From contig NZ_SOHJ01000004.1 of NCBI RefSeq assembly GCF_004403185.1, positions 186,001 through 250,000 on the forward strand: DNA of 64,000 nucleotides. The letters are read 5' to 3'. Position 1 is the stretch's first letter. Each line of letters starts with the position of its first letter. Source of the DNA: Cryobacterium suzukii (lineage in GTDB: Bacteria; Actinomycetota; Actinomycetes; Actinomycetales; Microbacteriaceae). A program made the translations under genes and the position numbers. The notes beneath the pieces are model-generated. The model was not told the DNA's origin. It worked only from the letters and a program-made list of their open reading frames with translations, and did no database searches. Positions 43,944 to 52,557 of the stretch are shown here, piece after piece.

Positions 43944-43949
43944 AGACTA
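43944..43949 (-). promoter_or_regulatory. -10 element for the zinc-ribbon gene
   Basis: TAGTCT on the minus strand ends six bases before the ATG at 43937, consistent with transcription starting at the start codon. Confidence 0.45.
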
Positions 43950-44100
43950 GTACTGCTGGTGGACGCTCGGTATGGTTTTGGCAATTTGTGGAGAGCCGAG
44001 CGGTTCCTTCTCCGGTTGGCGTTCACAAGCGCGAAGGCCTTGCGTCAGCGCAGGCACATGTTGGCGTCGCTCGGGCAAATTTCCGCACGTGAGTGCGACA

Positions 44101-44832
44101 TCAGGCTCCTGCCGCGACGAGCGCTGCGGTGATCGTGGTGACGGAGCCGTTGATCGCCGCCGCCGCACGGGCGTACACGGCCGCGGACTGCCGATAGGGG
44201 TCAGCAACGTCGTCGAGAGTGGGCGGCGTGGGCGAAGGATAGAGTCCGCGGGTCGAGGCGACGTCGGCGATGAAGGCCGCGAAGTCGACGGGCGGCCGTG
44301 CAGTGGAGTCGGGGGGCGCGAGTGCTGTGGACGTCGCGACAGACTCGGCCGACGAGTTCTGGGCTGCAGGGCCGGCCGAGGCCGGCGCATCGACGCGAGC
44401 AGCCGGGGATACCAGACGCGCAAATTGATTGAGGGTGAAGGTGTAGCGGGTTGCCTTGGGCAGCATCGATACAACCTGTCGACGATGGTCTCTGGTGGCG
44501 GTCAGCACCAGATCGGCGTCGGCGATGAGCTTCTCGGTGAGCTGCCGCGCTACGTGCCTGGTCTGTGGCGCACCGTACCGCAACGACAGCGCCGCAGCCT
44601 CGGGCGTCATGGCACTGCCGGTCATGGCTTGGGTTCCGGCACTGGTGACGACGGCGTCGATGCCGGCGGCACTTAGGTTTTGGCGCAGCAGCTGCTCGGC
44701 CAGCGGCGACCGGCAGATGTTGCCGGTGCAGACCACGAGAATGCGGGGGGCACGAGCGGGCGCGGCGCTCACGCTCGCGGATGCAGCAGGCACGACAGCG
44801 TTCGGGTCCGTACTGGTGCGGGGTTCGTTCAT
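44101..44832 (-). CDS. Low-molecular-weight protein-tyrosine phosphatase
   Basis: A 243-residue phosphatase of the Wzb/PtpA type. The catalytic P-loop is VVCTGNICRSPLAEQLL (Cys about 35), and the general-acid Asp is in DDVADPYRQS. The protein is longer than the usual 150-200 residues because of an N-terminal Ala/Ser-rich extension (about 28 residues) and an Ala/Ser/Pro-rich insert (about 145-185) before the Asp motif. Such phosphatases often belong to polysaccharide loci, where they reset a BY-kinase. Here only remnants of such a locus remain on both sides. Confidence 0.85.
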   Translation of the reverse strand: MNEPRTSTDPNAVVPAASASVSAAPARAPRILVVCTGNICRSPLAEQLLRQNLSAAGIDAVVTSAGTQAMTGSAMTPEAAALSLRYGAPQTRHVARQLTEKLIADADLVLTATRDHRRQVVSMLPKATRYTFTLNQFARLVSPAARVDAPASAGPAAQNSSAESVATSTALAPPDSTARPPVDFAAFIADVASTRGLYPSPTPPTLDDVADPYRQSAAVYARAAAAINGSVTTITAALVAAGA

Positions 44833-45078
44833 GTTTTGCTCTCGATCGGCGGGAGGTAGTGGGGCGATGACTTCGGGGCCGGAAACGTCACCGTAGGTGC
44901 GTCCCGATAATGGTCGTAGTTGTCATGATCCGGTCGCTTAGTGGCCAGCGTGGTTATGACGCCGCCGCGAGCACGGCAAGAAGTTTACGAAGGCGAATAC
45001 CGCTGCATTGAGACCGGATGCCTCCGATCACCGAGGATCACGGCGGTTCTGCGATCGCTGTGGTCACCCGTGGCGAAC

Positions 45079-45357
45079 CTAACACGTGAATTCTAGTGAT
45101 GCGGTCTCGTTCAGCGCGATCAGCGGTGTGCTGCGCAGCTCGAGCGCACCGGGAATGCCACCGGTGGAACGCAACTCGGCCGGGTTTTGGAACAGCAAAA
45201 TGTAGTTGCGCGGCTCGGTGGCCCCGAGCATCGCCGGCAGCAGGGTCGCTGCCCGGTTCATGCCTTCGAGCGTGGCGGAGGTTTCTATGGTCACGGCCTG
45301 TCGCCCGTGGTGTGGTCTCGAGCTGAGAATGCCCGGGCGAAGCGGTGGCGCGATCAT
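45079..45357 (-). pseudogene. DUF4012 protein fragment
   Basis: RAATLLPAMLGATEPRNYIL, LLFQNPAELRSTGGIPGA and L are the well-conserved centre of DUF4012 surface proteins, which normally span about 600 residues and sit in exopolysaccharide clusters. Only about 60 recognisable residues remain, with a stop soon after and no homologous sequence upstream, so the gene is truncated at both ends. Confidence 0.65.
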
Positions 45358-45633
45358 CGCGCCCGGGACTTTCCACGCTCTCGCGATCGAGCCACCGCTG
45401 GTGATTCTCTGACGATCTGCGTGCTGGGCAGGCCGTAGCAGCGTCAGACCGATCTGACTGTCCCCAGAATTGGGGCTAGGTTCTAGCTAACTTCTCGAAC
45501 TACTTTGCGTCGGAGTTCACTAGGATCATCAGCGCATAGCAATTATCGCTCCCATATTGGGAACGAAACCCGTGGTTGTATGCGACTCGGCCTGCCGTTC
45601 GCGTTCGCCGATGACCCAGCGCGAGGCACAATA

Positions 45634-45942
45634 ATGGGCAAGTTCACGTATGACTCGAGTATCACCGTCGATTTCGATGATCGAGTACTCGCGCACATTC
45701 AGCTCGTGATCGGTGCCAAACTGCGCCGCGGCGAATCGTTCTATTTCTCCTGGCGCGACGACCCCTTTGTTGGGGGAGGCCGCAGCACCGTTTGGGTGCA
45801 CCCCGGCATTTCCTTGGCCTTTAAGTACTTCGGCAGCAAGGCGCCGACACTCAACCGAGATTGGGTCGAGGCGCTGTCGCTCTCGGCCAACTCCGCGAGC
45901 GGACTGCAGATAGTGACGGAACCAGGGCAGCGCACTCCCTAG
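45634..45942 (+). CDS. Small DUF7882-like protein, 102 residues
   Basis: MGKFTYDSSITVDFDDRVLA starts a 102-residue protein that matches small Microbacteriaceae proteins often misnamed ATP-dependent DNA ligase (DUF7882). Conserved parts are LRRGESFYFSW, VWVHPGISLAFKYFG and LNRDWVEALS. No ligase motif is present; the function is unknown. GAGG lies eight bases before the ATG at 45634; longer in-frame starts lack a ribosome site. The 276 bp before it (45358-45633) hold nothing I recognise. Confidence 0.75.
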   Translation: MGKFTYDSSITVDFDDRVLAHIQLVIGAKLRRGESFYFSWRDDPFVGGGRSTVWVHPGISLAFKYFGSKAPTLNRDWVEALSLSANSASGLQIVTEPGQRTP

Positions 45943-46033
45943 CGCTGCGAGCGGGCGGTTAGGCGCAGGTACGCCAGCCGCAACGGGCGTAGAAACGCGG
46001 TCAAGTACCTGAAGTGGGGGTGTGCGAAGCAGT

Positions 46034-48397
46034 TCAGGCTTCGCGCACCGTTCCGTCACGGCCAACAAGCAGCAGGCGGCTCTGACCGCTCTCCACGATG
46101 ATGGTGGCGAATTCGCTGCGCCCGGGGGGCAGTACTCGCACGGTCACACGCCCGGAAGTCAGCCGGTTGAGTTCGTCGCTGACAATTCTTGCCGTCAGCA
46201 CAACGGATGCCGGTGGCCGGTCGCCGCTGTCGTCGAGCAGCACGACCTCGACGCCGCGGGATCGTGCCGCCCGGGCTGCGCCGATGATGGGTTCGACAAA
46301 CAGACAACGCGCTCGAATGGCGTCTCGCAGGCTGGCCTCGACCAGCAGAAACTCGCCCCGCTGAAATTCCGTCACCGGGTCGGTGCGGGTGAGGCGTTCG
46401 AGCGAGGGGCGAGCCATCGCGTTCAATCGGGCCAGCTGCGCCTGTCGTTCGGAGGTGGTCGCGCTGATTCGAGCCACCAAGGTCTCTCTCTGCAACCGAT
46501 CGCGGTACAGGTCATTGAGGTTTCGCGCGAAATTCCGCAGGGCAACGGAGAAGAGGGTTCCAGCCAGGAGAGTCCCCGCGTGACGGCTCGCTTGCATGAC
46601 GCCGTCGCCGACGGTGAGGCCGGTGTGCACCGCCAGAGCGATGGCGCTGAGCGCCATCATGGCGTACCCCGCCCAGGCCCACCCTGGGCGTCCGCGGGCG
46701 ACCAATACGACCAGCAACAGCGTGATGGCGCCCAGGTGCCAGTGGGCGAACGGTCCGACATGCCCGCTCGGAATGTGAAAGTACATCAGGCCAGCGGCGA
46801 CCGTGCAGAGTAGCAGGACCGCCACGGTGCGTACCAGCGGCATCGGGTCGGCGGCGTCACCGGTGACCAGAATGGCTGCGGTGGAGAGCACGAGAAAGGC
46901 AAAGATTCCCAGCGGCATCAGCGTGATGTTCTCGGAGTTGGCGACGGCGAGCACCGAGTGCACGACGATGAAGAGCGCGACGACGACCCTCGCCATGTGC
47001 ACAGAGTGACCGATCGCTGCCGAAAACGACAATGGACTCGACGCCGCCCCTGATGTGCGGGCCAGAAGGGCCGTCGTTGACACCCCAGGCGCGGCCCCGG
47101 TTGCGGCTACGGGTCGGATCCAAAACAGGTCGACCGAGACTCCACGACCCGGTCGACTCGTGATGACGGCGCTTCCGCCCTGCACACGTTGCATACGACC
47201 GACGATGCTCTCGGTGATTCCCAGCCGGTGGTCGGGCAATTTGGTGCTGTCGAAGCCGACACCGTCGTCGGTGACAGCGAGGTGGATTGCGCCCCGATCG
47301 ATACTGAGCGTGACGCGACGATGCACCTCATGCGGATGGCCGACGCCGGCGGCGGCAACCGAATTGCGCAGGGCTTCATGGGCGGCGCCGAGCAGCGCGT
47401 GCAGGACCGGGGCCGGAATGGACGTGAGGTCGTTCCGCAGAATCGTGACGTGCACCTGCCTCGCGAGCTGTTCGCACTGCTGCCGCAACCGGTTTGCGAA
47501 GACCTCCCCGGTGATGGCGTCCGGCCCGATATGCGTGCCGAGGGCATTGAGCTGGTCGAGGGTGGAGCGCGCCTGGCGGGCGACCACGATGGGCGACACC
47601 CGGTTCAGGCCCGCCATCAGCAGGGTCGAGAGCACGCTGTCGTGCACGAGGGCATTGATGGTCTGCCGCTCCGCGCGTTGCGCGCCCCGTGCGGCCAGCT
47701 CGGATTCGGCGGCCCGTCGCACGTACTCCTCGCTGTCGACCCGAGCGGCGCTACGCCGGATGGTCAGGGTCAGCCCCACCAGCACGATCGACAGCAACAG
47801 CATATAGAGGGCGTCCTGCAACCCCACGAGCAGGGGCTGGGTTTCGGCCGAGGTCGCACCGCGGATGACCCCGCTCGCGATGGATGCGAGCAGGGCATAG
47901 CTGCGCGCGGTCCACGGACTGGCGATGATGGCGATGGTGACCGTCGGGATTCCCGAAAGCATGAGCACCCAGGGCACGTCGACGCCGAGCGGAAGCGGCT
48001 CGGACCGCACGATCAGCCACCAGCCCAGGATGCACGGAAAGGTGAGGCCTTCAGCGATGGCGATGCGTCGCAGCACGCGCAGCGGCAGCACGTGCGAAAC
48101 AAACCCGAGTGCCGCCGGCAACCCCACGATGAAGACCCAGATGGCGGTCGATGCGATCGGGAACGGGAAATAGAACTGCCGCACGAACGCGTCGAGGGAG
48201 AGCACGCCGAAGATCAGGGCGGTGGCGCCGACCCCGAGATAGAGCATGCGGGTGAGACGTTCGGTGGCCGAGACGCCGTCGGGCTCGGCTACGTGGGCGC
48301 TGGCCGGCGTGGTCGTGGAGTCGGTACCGGGACCGACTGTCGGCGGGCGAAGCGGGGCATCCGTTTCGCTCGAGGGCCTCGCAGGCCGCTGAAACAT
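46034..48397 (-). CDS. Fused membrane sensor: histidine kinase half plus ATPase-less second half
   Basis: A 787-residue protein in two halves. Half one has about five membrane helices (60-220), a NarL-type dimerisation helix with candidate phospho-acceptor His252 in INALVHDSVLSTLL, and an HATPase domain (AAHEALRNSV, DDGVGFD, RLGITESIVGRMQ). Half two (from about 460) has five more helices and a cytoplasmic end (LVEASLRDAIRARCLFV, RSRGVEVVLLDDSG) with no ATP-binding motifs. The start overlaps the stop of the LuxR-type regulator gene (TGATG), so that regulator is the likely partner. The layout repeats in the two separate genes at 49719-52375. Confidence 0.8.
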   Translation of the reverse strand: MFQRPARPSSETDAPLRPPTVGPGTDSTTTPASAHVAEPDGVSATERLTRMLYLGVGATALIFGVLSLDAFVRQFYFPFPIASTAIWVFIVGLPAALGFVSHVLPLRVLRRIAIAEGLTFPCILGWWLIVRSEPLPLGVDVPWVLMLSGIPTVTIAIIASPWTARSYALLASIASGVIRGATSAETQPLLVGLQDALYMLLLSIVLVGLTLTIRRSAARVDSEEYVRRAAESELAARGAQRAERQTINALVHDSVLSTLLMAGLNRVSPIVVARQARSTLDQLNALGTHIGPDAITGEVFANRLRQQCEQLARQVHVTILRNDLTSIPAPVLHALLGAAHEALRNSVAAAGVGHPHEVHRRVTLSIDRGAIHLAVTDDGVGFDSTKLPDHRLGITESIVGRMQRVQGGSAVITSRPGRGVSVDLFWIRPVAATGAAPGVSTTALLARTSGAASSPLSFSAAIGHSVHMARVVVALFIVVHSVLAVANSENITLMPLGIFAFLVLSTAAILVTGDAADPMPLVRTVAVLLLCTVAAGLMYFHIPSGHVGPFAHWHLGAITLLLVVLVARGRPGWAWAGYAMMALSAIALAVHTGLTVGDGVMQASRHAGTLLAGTLFSVALRNFARNLNDLYRDRLQRETLVARISATTSERQAQLARLNAMARPSLERLTRTDPVTEFQRGEFLLVEASLRDAIRARCLFVEPIIGAARAARSRGVEVVLLDDSGDRPPASVVLTARIVSDELNRLTSGRVTVRVLPPGRSEFATIIVESGQSRLLLVGRDGTVREA

Positions 48398-49050
48398 CAG
48401 GAGCGGCCGGGAATGGGCAGAATACCGTCTTCCAGGGCGCGCTTGTATAGGTCAATTTTAGTGTTGGCTGGGCGGCCGACCCGCTCGTATTTGGCGCGTA
48501 TGCGGCGGATGTAGTCAATGACGGTCGCCTCCGAGAGCTCGGTGCGGGAGGCGACGAGGGGCGCCTTCGCGCCGGCGGCGTAGAGCGAGAGTACCTCGCG
48601 CTCGCGCGGGCTGAGTTCGGCGTCAGCGAGGTCGGGGTCGCCGTCCAGGGCGGCGGCCCAGTCGGTCGAGGCGATGGTTTCACCGCGCGCAGCCCGGGTG
48701 ATGGCGTCGAGCAGCACCGCCGTCGGCTCGGACTTGCGCACGACGCCGAGCACTCCCGCACGAGCGGCGGCCCGCATGAGCTGGGCGTCGTCTCCCCCGG
48801 TGAAGGCGAGCACGGCCGCTCCCCGGGCACGGAGACGGTCGACGTTGCTCGTGACCGTTGAGGCGTCCGAGAGGCGCAAGTCGAGAATGACCAGATCGAT
48901 GCGGGTGCCGTGCGGCGTGGCCTCGAGCAGCTCGGTGACCGTGGCGACGGTGGCGGCGACGTGAATCTCGGGGATCGTGGAGAACAACTCGGCGAATCCG
49001 CGCGCGACAATTTCGTGATCGTCGATGAGGGCCACACGAAAGCGGTACAT
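48397..49050 (-). CDS. NarL/LuxR-type response regulator
   Basis: A 217-residue regulator. The receiver has the acidic pair ALIDDHE, the phospho-acceptor Asp in DLVILDLRLSD and Lys in GVVRKSEPT. The C-terminal LuxR-like helix-turn-helix (LSPREREVLSLYAAGAKAPL, EATVIDYIRRIRAKYERVG) is somewhat atypical in its recognition helix. The ATG at 49050 (MYRFRVALID) has AGGG nine bases upstream; an ATG 13 codons earlier does not. It is transcribed directly into the fused kinase gene. Confidence 0.88.
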   Translation of the reverse strand: MYRFRVALIDDHEIVARGFAELFSTIPEIHVAATVATVTELLEATPHGTRIDLVILDLRLSDASTVTSNVDRLRARGAAVLAFTGGDDAQLMRAAARAGVLGVVRKSEPTAVLLDAITRAARGETIASTDWAAALDGDPDLADAELSPREREVLSLYAAGAKAPLVASRTELSEATVIDYIRRIRAKYERVGRPANTKIDLYKRALEDGILPIPGRS

Positions 49051-49095
49051 GGGTTTTACCCTAATGTTTCTTTGCGCACCACACCGCACCCCGAC

Positions 49096-49719
49096 CTAAG
49101 TTAGTCGGCGGCGATTGTTCAGCACGCCGTGGCTCTCCTCGAGGTAGCAAGTTCCGCAGAGTGACTCGTAGGTAACTTCTTCACCGTCGATGGCCACCTG
49201 GTCGCCGTCGAACACGAAGACGCCGTCGATCTTGCGGCCGTTGAACACGGCCTTACGCCCGCAACGGCAGATGGTCTTGAGCTCTTCGAGGCTATGGGAA
49301 ACTTCGAGCAGACGGCGGCTGCCGGGGAAAGCGACGGTCTGAAAGTCCGTGCGGATGCCGTAGGCCAGCACGGGCACGTTCTCCAAAATCGCGATGCGCA
49401 GCAGGTCATCGACCTGGGTTTCGGTGAGAAACTGAGCCTCGTCGAGCAGCAGGGCGCTCACGTCCCTGCCCGACCTTTTCAGGACCTGCGCGCGGTGCTG
49501 CTCGAAGACGGCGTAGGCATCCGTCTCGGGGGTGAGCAGAAAATCGACGGTTCGGGTGACGCCGAGGCGGGAGAGGATGCCGCGGTCGCCCTTGGTGTCG
49601 ACGCTCGGCTTGGCCAGCAGCACGTGGTGGCCGCGTTCCTCGTAGTTATAGGCAGCTTGAAGCATGGACGTGCTCTTGCCGCTGTTCATGGCGCCGTATC
49701 GAAAGTACAGTTTCGCCAT
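49096..49719 (-). CDS. tdk: Thymidine kinase
   Basis: A 207-residue type II thymidine kinase. It has the P-loop GAMNSGKSTSML, the DEAQ motif LLLDEAQFLTETQ, and C-terminal zinc cysteines in ICRCGRKAVFNGR and LCGTCYLEESHG. It salvages thymidine to dTMP. Its start overlaps the stop of the preceding membrane protein gene (TAATG), so it seems to be translated as part of the sensor operon, which is an odd partner for a salvage enzyme. Confidence 0.94.
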   Translation of the reverse strand: MAKLYFRYGAMNSGKSTSMLQAAYNYEERGHHVLLAKPSVDTKGDRGILSRLGVTRTVDFLLTPETDAYAVFEQHRAQVLKRSGRDVSALLLDEAQFLTETQVDDLLRIAILENVPVLAYGIRTDFQTVAFPGSRRLLEVSHSLEELKTICRCGRKAVFNGRKIDGVFVFDGDQVAIDGEEVTYESLCGTCYLEESHGVLNNRRRLT

Positions 49720-51125
49720 TATTTGATGCCTTTGCTCGTGGTGCGTTCAGCGGTAAATTCTAGCGTGAGCAGCGGATGCCGGCTGGTCACCCGCACCCGA
49801 GCGAACACGGCGCGCAGCACGCTGAGGTACGGGCGCAGGGCGCGGCGACGCTGGTATGGCGGTAGAGAGATTACGACCTGGATGGTGATGGTATCGACGG
49901 CACGGTCGTCTCGGCGGGGGCGCATTTGGGAATGTAGCTGCGCTTGGGCACGCGCCTGGGTGCGGGCCTGCGCGGCAGCCTGCTCCTGAGCCGCGGTGAC
50001 GATGGCGATGGTCGTGGTGTCGGTGGCCGGGGTGGGAAGTGCTCCGCGCAGTCCGAAGGCCTGGGTGACCTGGGCGGTATCGGTCGGGGCGGCGCCGGAT
50101 CCGTCGATCTGCACGACGAGGCTGGTCGGGTCGAATCCCTTGAGGGTACAGAGGGCCACGATCAGGGCACCAGCGGCGGCGCGCTGGTCGGAGTCGAAGC
50201 CGGTCGCGCGGCGGTCGGGGTCGGCGATCACGCAGAGCGGGTTGAGGCCGCGCTCGGTGAGGCCGATGCGTTCGCGGTCGATGAGGTCGTCGAGCCAGGT
50301 GTGATCGACCTCGGCCACGAGCACCCGCCGCACCTGGAAAGCGAAAGAGCGTGCGCGTTTGATGTCGGCGGCCGTGAGTTCCTGCCGCGCCAGAACATCG
50401 GCCAGAAAAGGGAGCACATCGGCGCCGAGATTGGTCAGGCGATGATCCACCACCTCGCGCGCGAGGAGGCCACGGCTCTCTTCGGTGCGCGCTCGGATCG
50501 CGCGGCGGGCATCCGTCTGCCAGCGGTGAATGGAGTTGACGACCTGTCGAGAGTACGCGGCGGAGGCCAGGGCGGGCGCGAGCACCTGGGTCATCGCGAT
50601 GATGGCGAACAAAACGGGCGGCGTCTGGATACCGAGAAACGGCGACTGGGCCAGGGCCGTGATACCCACTACCGCGGCGGAAGAGACGCCCAGCACGAGG
50701 ATCTCTTTCCACGGCCGAAACGGCGCGAGGGCCAGGAGGAGCAGGCCGAGTCCGATCGGGGCGAAGTCGTCCTGGATCATGCCGTTGAACTGCCAGGTAC
50801 TCGCCGCGGCGAGCAGGTGCGCCGCGAGACCCAGTGCCACGATCACGATGGCGCGGGTGCGGGTGAACGGGGCCAGGTCGGGACGGGCGGCCCAGACGAG
50901 CACGGCGGCCGCGATCATGAGCACGGCAACGGATACCCCCGCGAGCTCAGTGATCTGGATCTCGTGCATGCGGGAGATCGTCGCAACGACGGCGTAGGTC
51001 ACGACGATGGCGGAGACAACCGGAGCGAGCGGCCAGGCGGCGAGGCCTCCGATCGGGTCGAGCCGCTGCTGCGAAGCGGATGCCGGCGCGCGCGGCCGGC
51101 GCGGAGTGGGAGTCGCGCGGGTCAT
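49719..51125 (-). CDS. Membrane sensor partner protein without ATPase motifs
   Basis: A 468-residue protein with about six membrane helices (residues 25-200) and a long cytoplasmic region (MTRATP start; RTEESRGLLAREVVDHRLTN, LVAEVDHTWLDDLIDRERIG, LTERGLNPLCVIADPDRRAT). It has no N, G1 or G2 box. It matches the order of the second half of the 787-residue protein (helices, then E-x-x-x-A-x-L-x-R, VEA/AEVDHTWLDDLIDR, RGLNPLCVIADPDR against RGVEVVLLDDSGDR). The ATG at 51125 overlaps the stop of the kinase-like gene (ATGA). Probably it forms a complex with that protein. Confidence 0.65.
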   Translation of the reverse strand: MTRATPTPRRPRAPASASQQRLDPIGGLAAWPLAPVVSAIVVTYAVVATISRMHEIQITELAGVSVAVLMIAAAVLVWAARPDLAPFTRTRAIVIVALGLAAHLLAAASTWQFNGMIQDDFAPIGLGLLLLALAPFRPWKEILVLGVSSAAVVGITALAQSPFLGIQTPPVLFAIIAMTQVLAPALASAAYSRQVVNSIHRWQTDARRAIRARTEESRGLLAREVVDHRLTNLGADVLPFLADVLARQELTAADIKRARSFAFQVRRVLVAEVDHTWLDDLIDRERIGLTERGLNPLCVIADPDRRATGFDSDQRAAAGALIVALCTLKGFDPTSLVVQIDGSGAAPTDTAQVTQAFGLRGALPTPATDTTTIAIVTAAQEQAAAQARTQARAQAQLHSQMRPRRDDRAVDTITIQVVISLPPYQRRRALRPYLSVLRAVFARVRVTSRHPLLTLEFTAERTTSKGIK

Positions 51126-52375
51126 GCGGTGGGCCATTTGGCGGGGTTCGGCTGGCTCTGGGGCTGCCGGCGTGCCGCCGGCACCGTCAGACGCACGTTC
51201 GTACCGGCGCCCGGGCGGCTCCAGATCAGCACGGATCCGCCGAGCTGTTCGATGCGGCGACGCACGGACTGGCGCAGACCGAGGCGGTCGGAAGCGGATT
51301 CCGATTCGGTGAAGCCGCGGCCGGCATCCGCTATAAGAACTGAAATCGTAGTCAGGTCGGATTCGATGGCGACCTCGGCGGAGGCAACTCCGGCGTGCAG
51401 GATGACGTTGACGAGGCATTGCTGCACGGCCAGGCCGACGTCGCGGTCGTTGCTCGCGTCGAGGCGGGCGAGGGCGTCACGGTCGCCGCTGACCTCGACG
51501 ACGAGTCCGCGGTCACGGCACCGTTCGATTGCGGTGTACACGGCGCTGGAGAGCCAGGCGTCGCTGTGCAACTTCTCGGTGACGGCCGATTGTGGTGCGA
51601 TGGTGGCGCGGGCGTCGATGTCGGTGAGCCAGTTGGTGTCGTGCAGGGTGGTCAGGGTGTAGTTGAGGCTCGCTGTGAGGCCCGGTGAGAGCGATCCGGG
51701 CTCGGCGACAGACAGCGCCACGAGCTGAGCCACCGTCGTGTCGTTGAGCAGGGCGATGGCGCGGGTATCGAGGGCGTCGCGGAGCTGACGGTTGGCGCCG
51801 TCCTGTACTGCGCGGTGGATCGCTGGCTGGGCGGCGCTGCTCGCGCGACGGTCGATGCCGGCGAGCACCATGGCACCGACCAGCACGAGGTAGGTGGAGA
51901 GGGTGAACAGATCGGGCCGGTAGGGCACCGTGGTGGCGAGGATGGCGAGGAACGCGGCCGCCTCGGCGAGGACGAAGGCGGCGGTGCTCCAGAGCACGCC
52001 GGAGAGAGCGGTGGTACCGGCGCCGCCGACCATGATGAGCGCCATCTTGGGCATGGCGACGAGAAACATATTCGACGACGGGAATACGTCGGGGACGCCG
52101 AGGACGGTCGTGGTGAAGACGTAGACGCCGAGGGTTCCCACGACGAGATAGGCCACCGCGAATGCAATGCGGCGGTGCCGGGTGAAGAGCACGAGCAGGG
52201 CGCCCATGGCCACGACGACCACGACGGTCACCCACAGTTCGGGACTGTTCAGACTGAGAATCGCAACCGACACGACTGCCGCCATGAGGCAGGTCAGCGC
52301 AAACCAGTGCGCGGCCCGCGCCAAGGCGCGCGCGAGCGTCAGCTGGACCAAGTGGCCGGGTAACCCTAGAGACAT
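51122..52375 (-). CDS. Kinase-like membrane protein with HATPase domain but no phospho-histidine
   Basis: A 417-residue protein with about five membrane helices (30-185), a dimerisation-like helix and a C-terminal HATPase domain (QQCLVNVILHAGVASAEVAI, IADAGRGFTES, RLGLRQSVRRRIEQLGG, GTNVRLTVP). At the position of the phospho-acceptor His it has Asn211 (IALLNDTTVAQLV against INALVHDSVLSTL in the fused protein). GAAGGAAGAT stands directly before the ATG at 52375; frames extending further upstream run into repeats. It is coupled (ATGA) to the ATPase-less partner. Confidence 0.72.
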   Translation of the reverse strand: MSLGLPGHLVQLTLARALARAAHWFALTCLMAAVVSVAILSLNSPELWVTVVVVVAMGALLVLFTRHRRIAFAVAYLVVGTLGVYVFTTTVLGVPDVFPSSNMFLVAMPKMALIMVGGAGTTALSGVLWSTAAFVLAEAAAFLAILATTVPYRPDLFTLSTYLVLVGAMVLAGIDRRASSAAQPAIHRAVQDGANRQLRDALDTRAIALLNDTTVAQLVALSVAEPGSLSPGLTASLNYTLTTLHDTNWLTDIDARATIAPQSAVTEKLHSDAWLSSAVYTAIERCRDRGLVVEVSGDRDALARLDASNDRDVGLAVQQCLVNVILHAGVASAEVAIESDLTTISVLIADAGRGFTESESASDRLGLRQSVRRRIEQLGGSVLIWSRPGAGTNVRLTVPAARRQPQSQPNPAKWPTA

Positions 52376-52480
52376 ATCTTCCTTCGGGTTAAGTATGCCA
52401 CCGGGCGGGTTGGGTGATTGGGACTCGCGTCGTTGCGGGCGGCGTCGGTGGCAGTTGTGTTCTTGGAGACATCCGCTCGC

Positions 52481-52548
52481 CGGGCCCACGTTATGGCCCC
52501 GGGCCCAGTTTCTAAGCTGGGCCCACGGACGGGGCCCTGGCCCCGTCC
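52481..52548. repeat. GGGCCC-rich palindromic repeat, copy 2
   Basis: A 68-bp element matching the copies at 23580 and 52628. The inner palindrome reads TGGGCCCAGCTTAGAAACTG on the reverse strand, and the second hairpin is GGACGGGGCC-CT-GGCCCCGTCC. It lies between the radical SAM gene stop and the kinase-like gene start. Confidence 0.85.
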
Positions 52549-52557
52549 GGAACGGTG

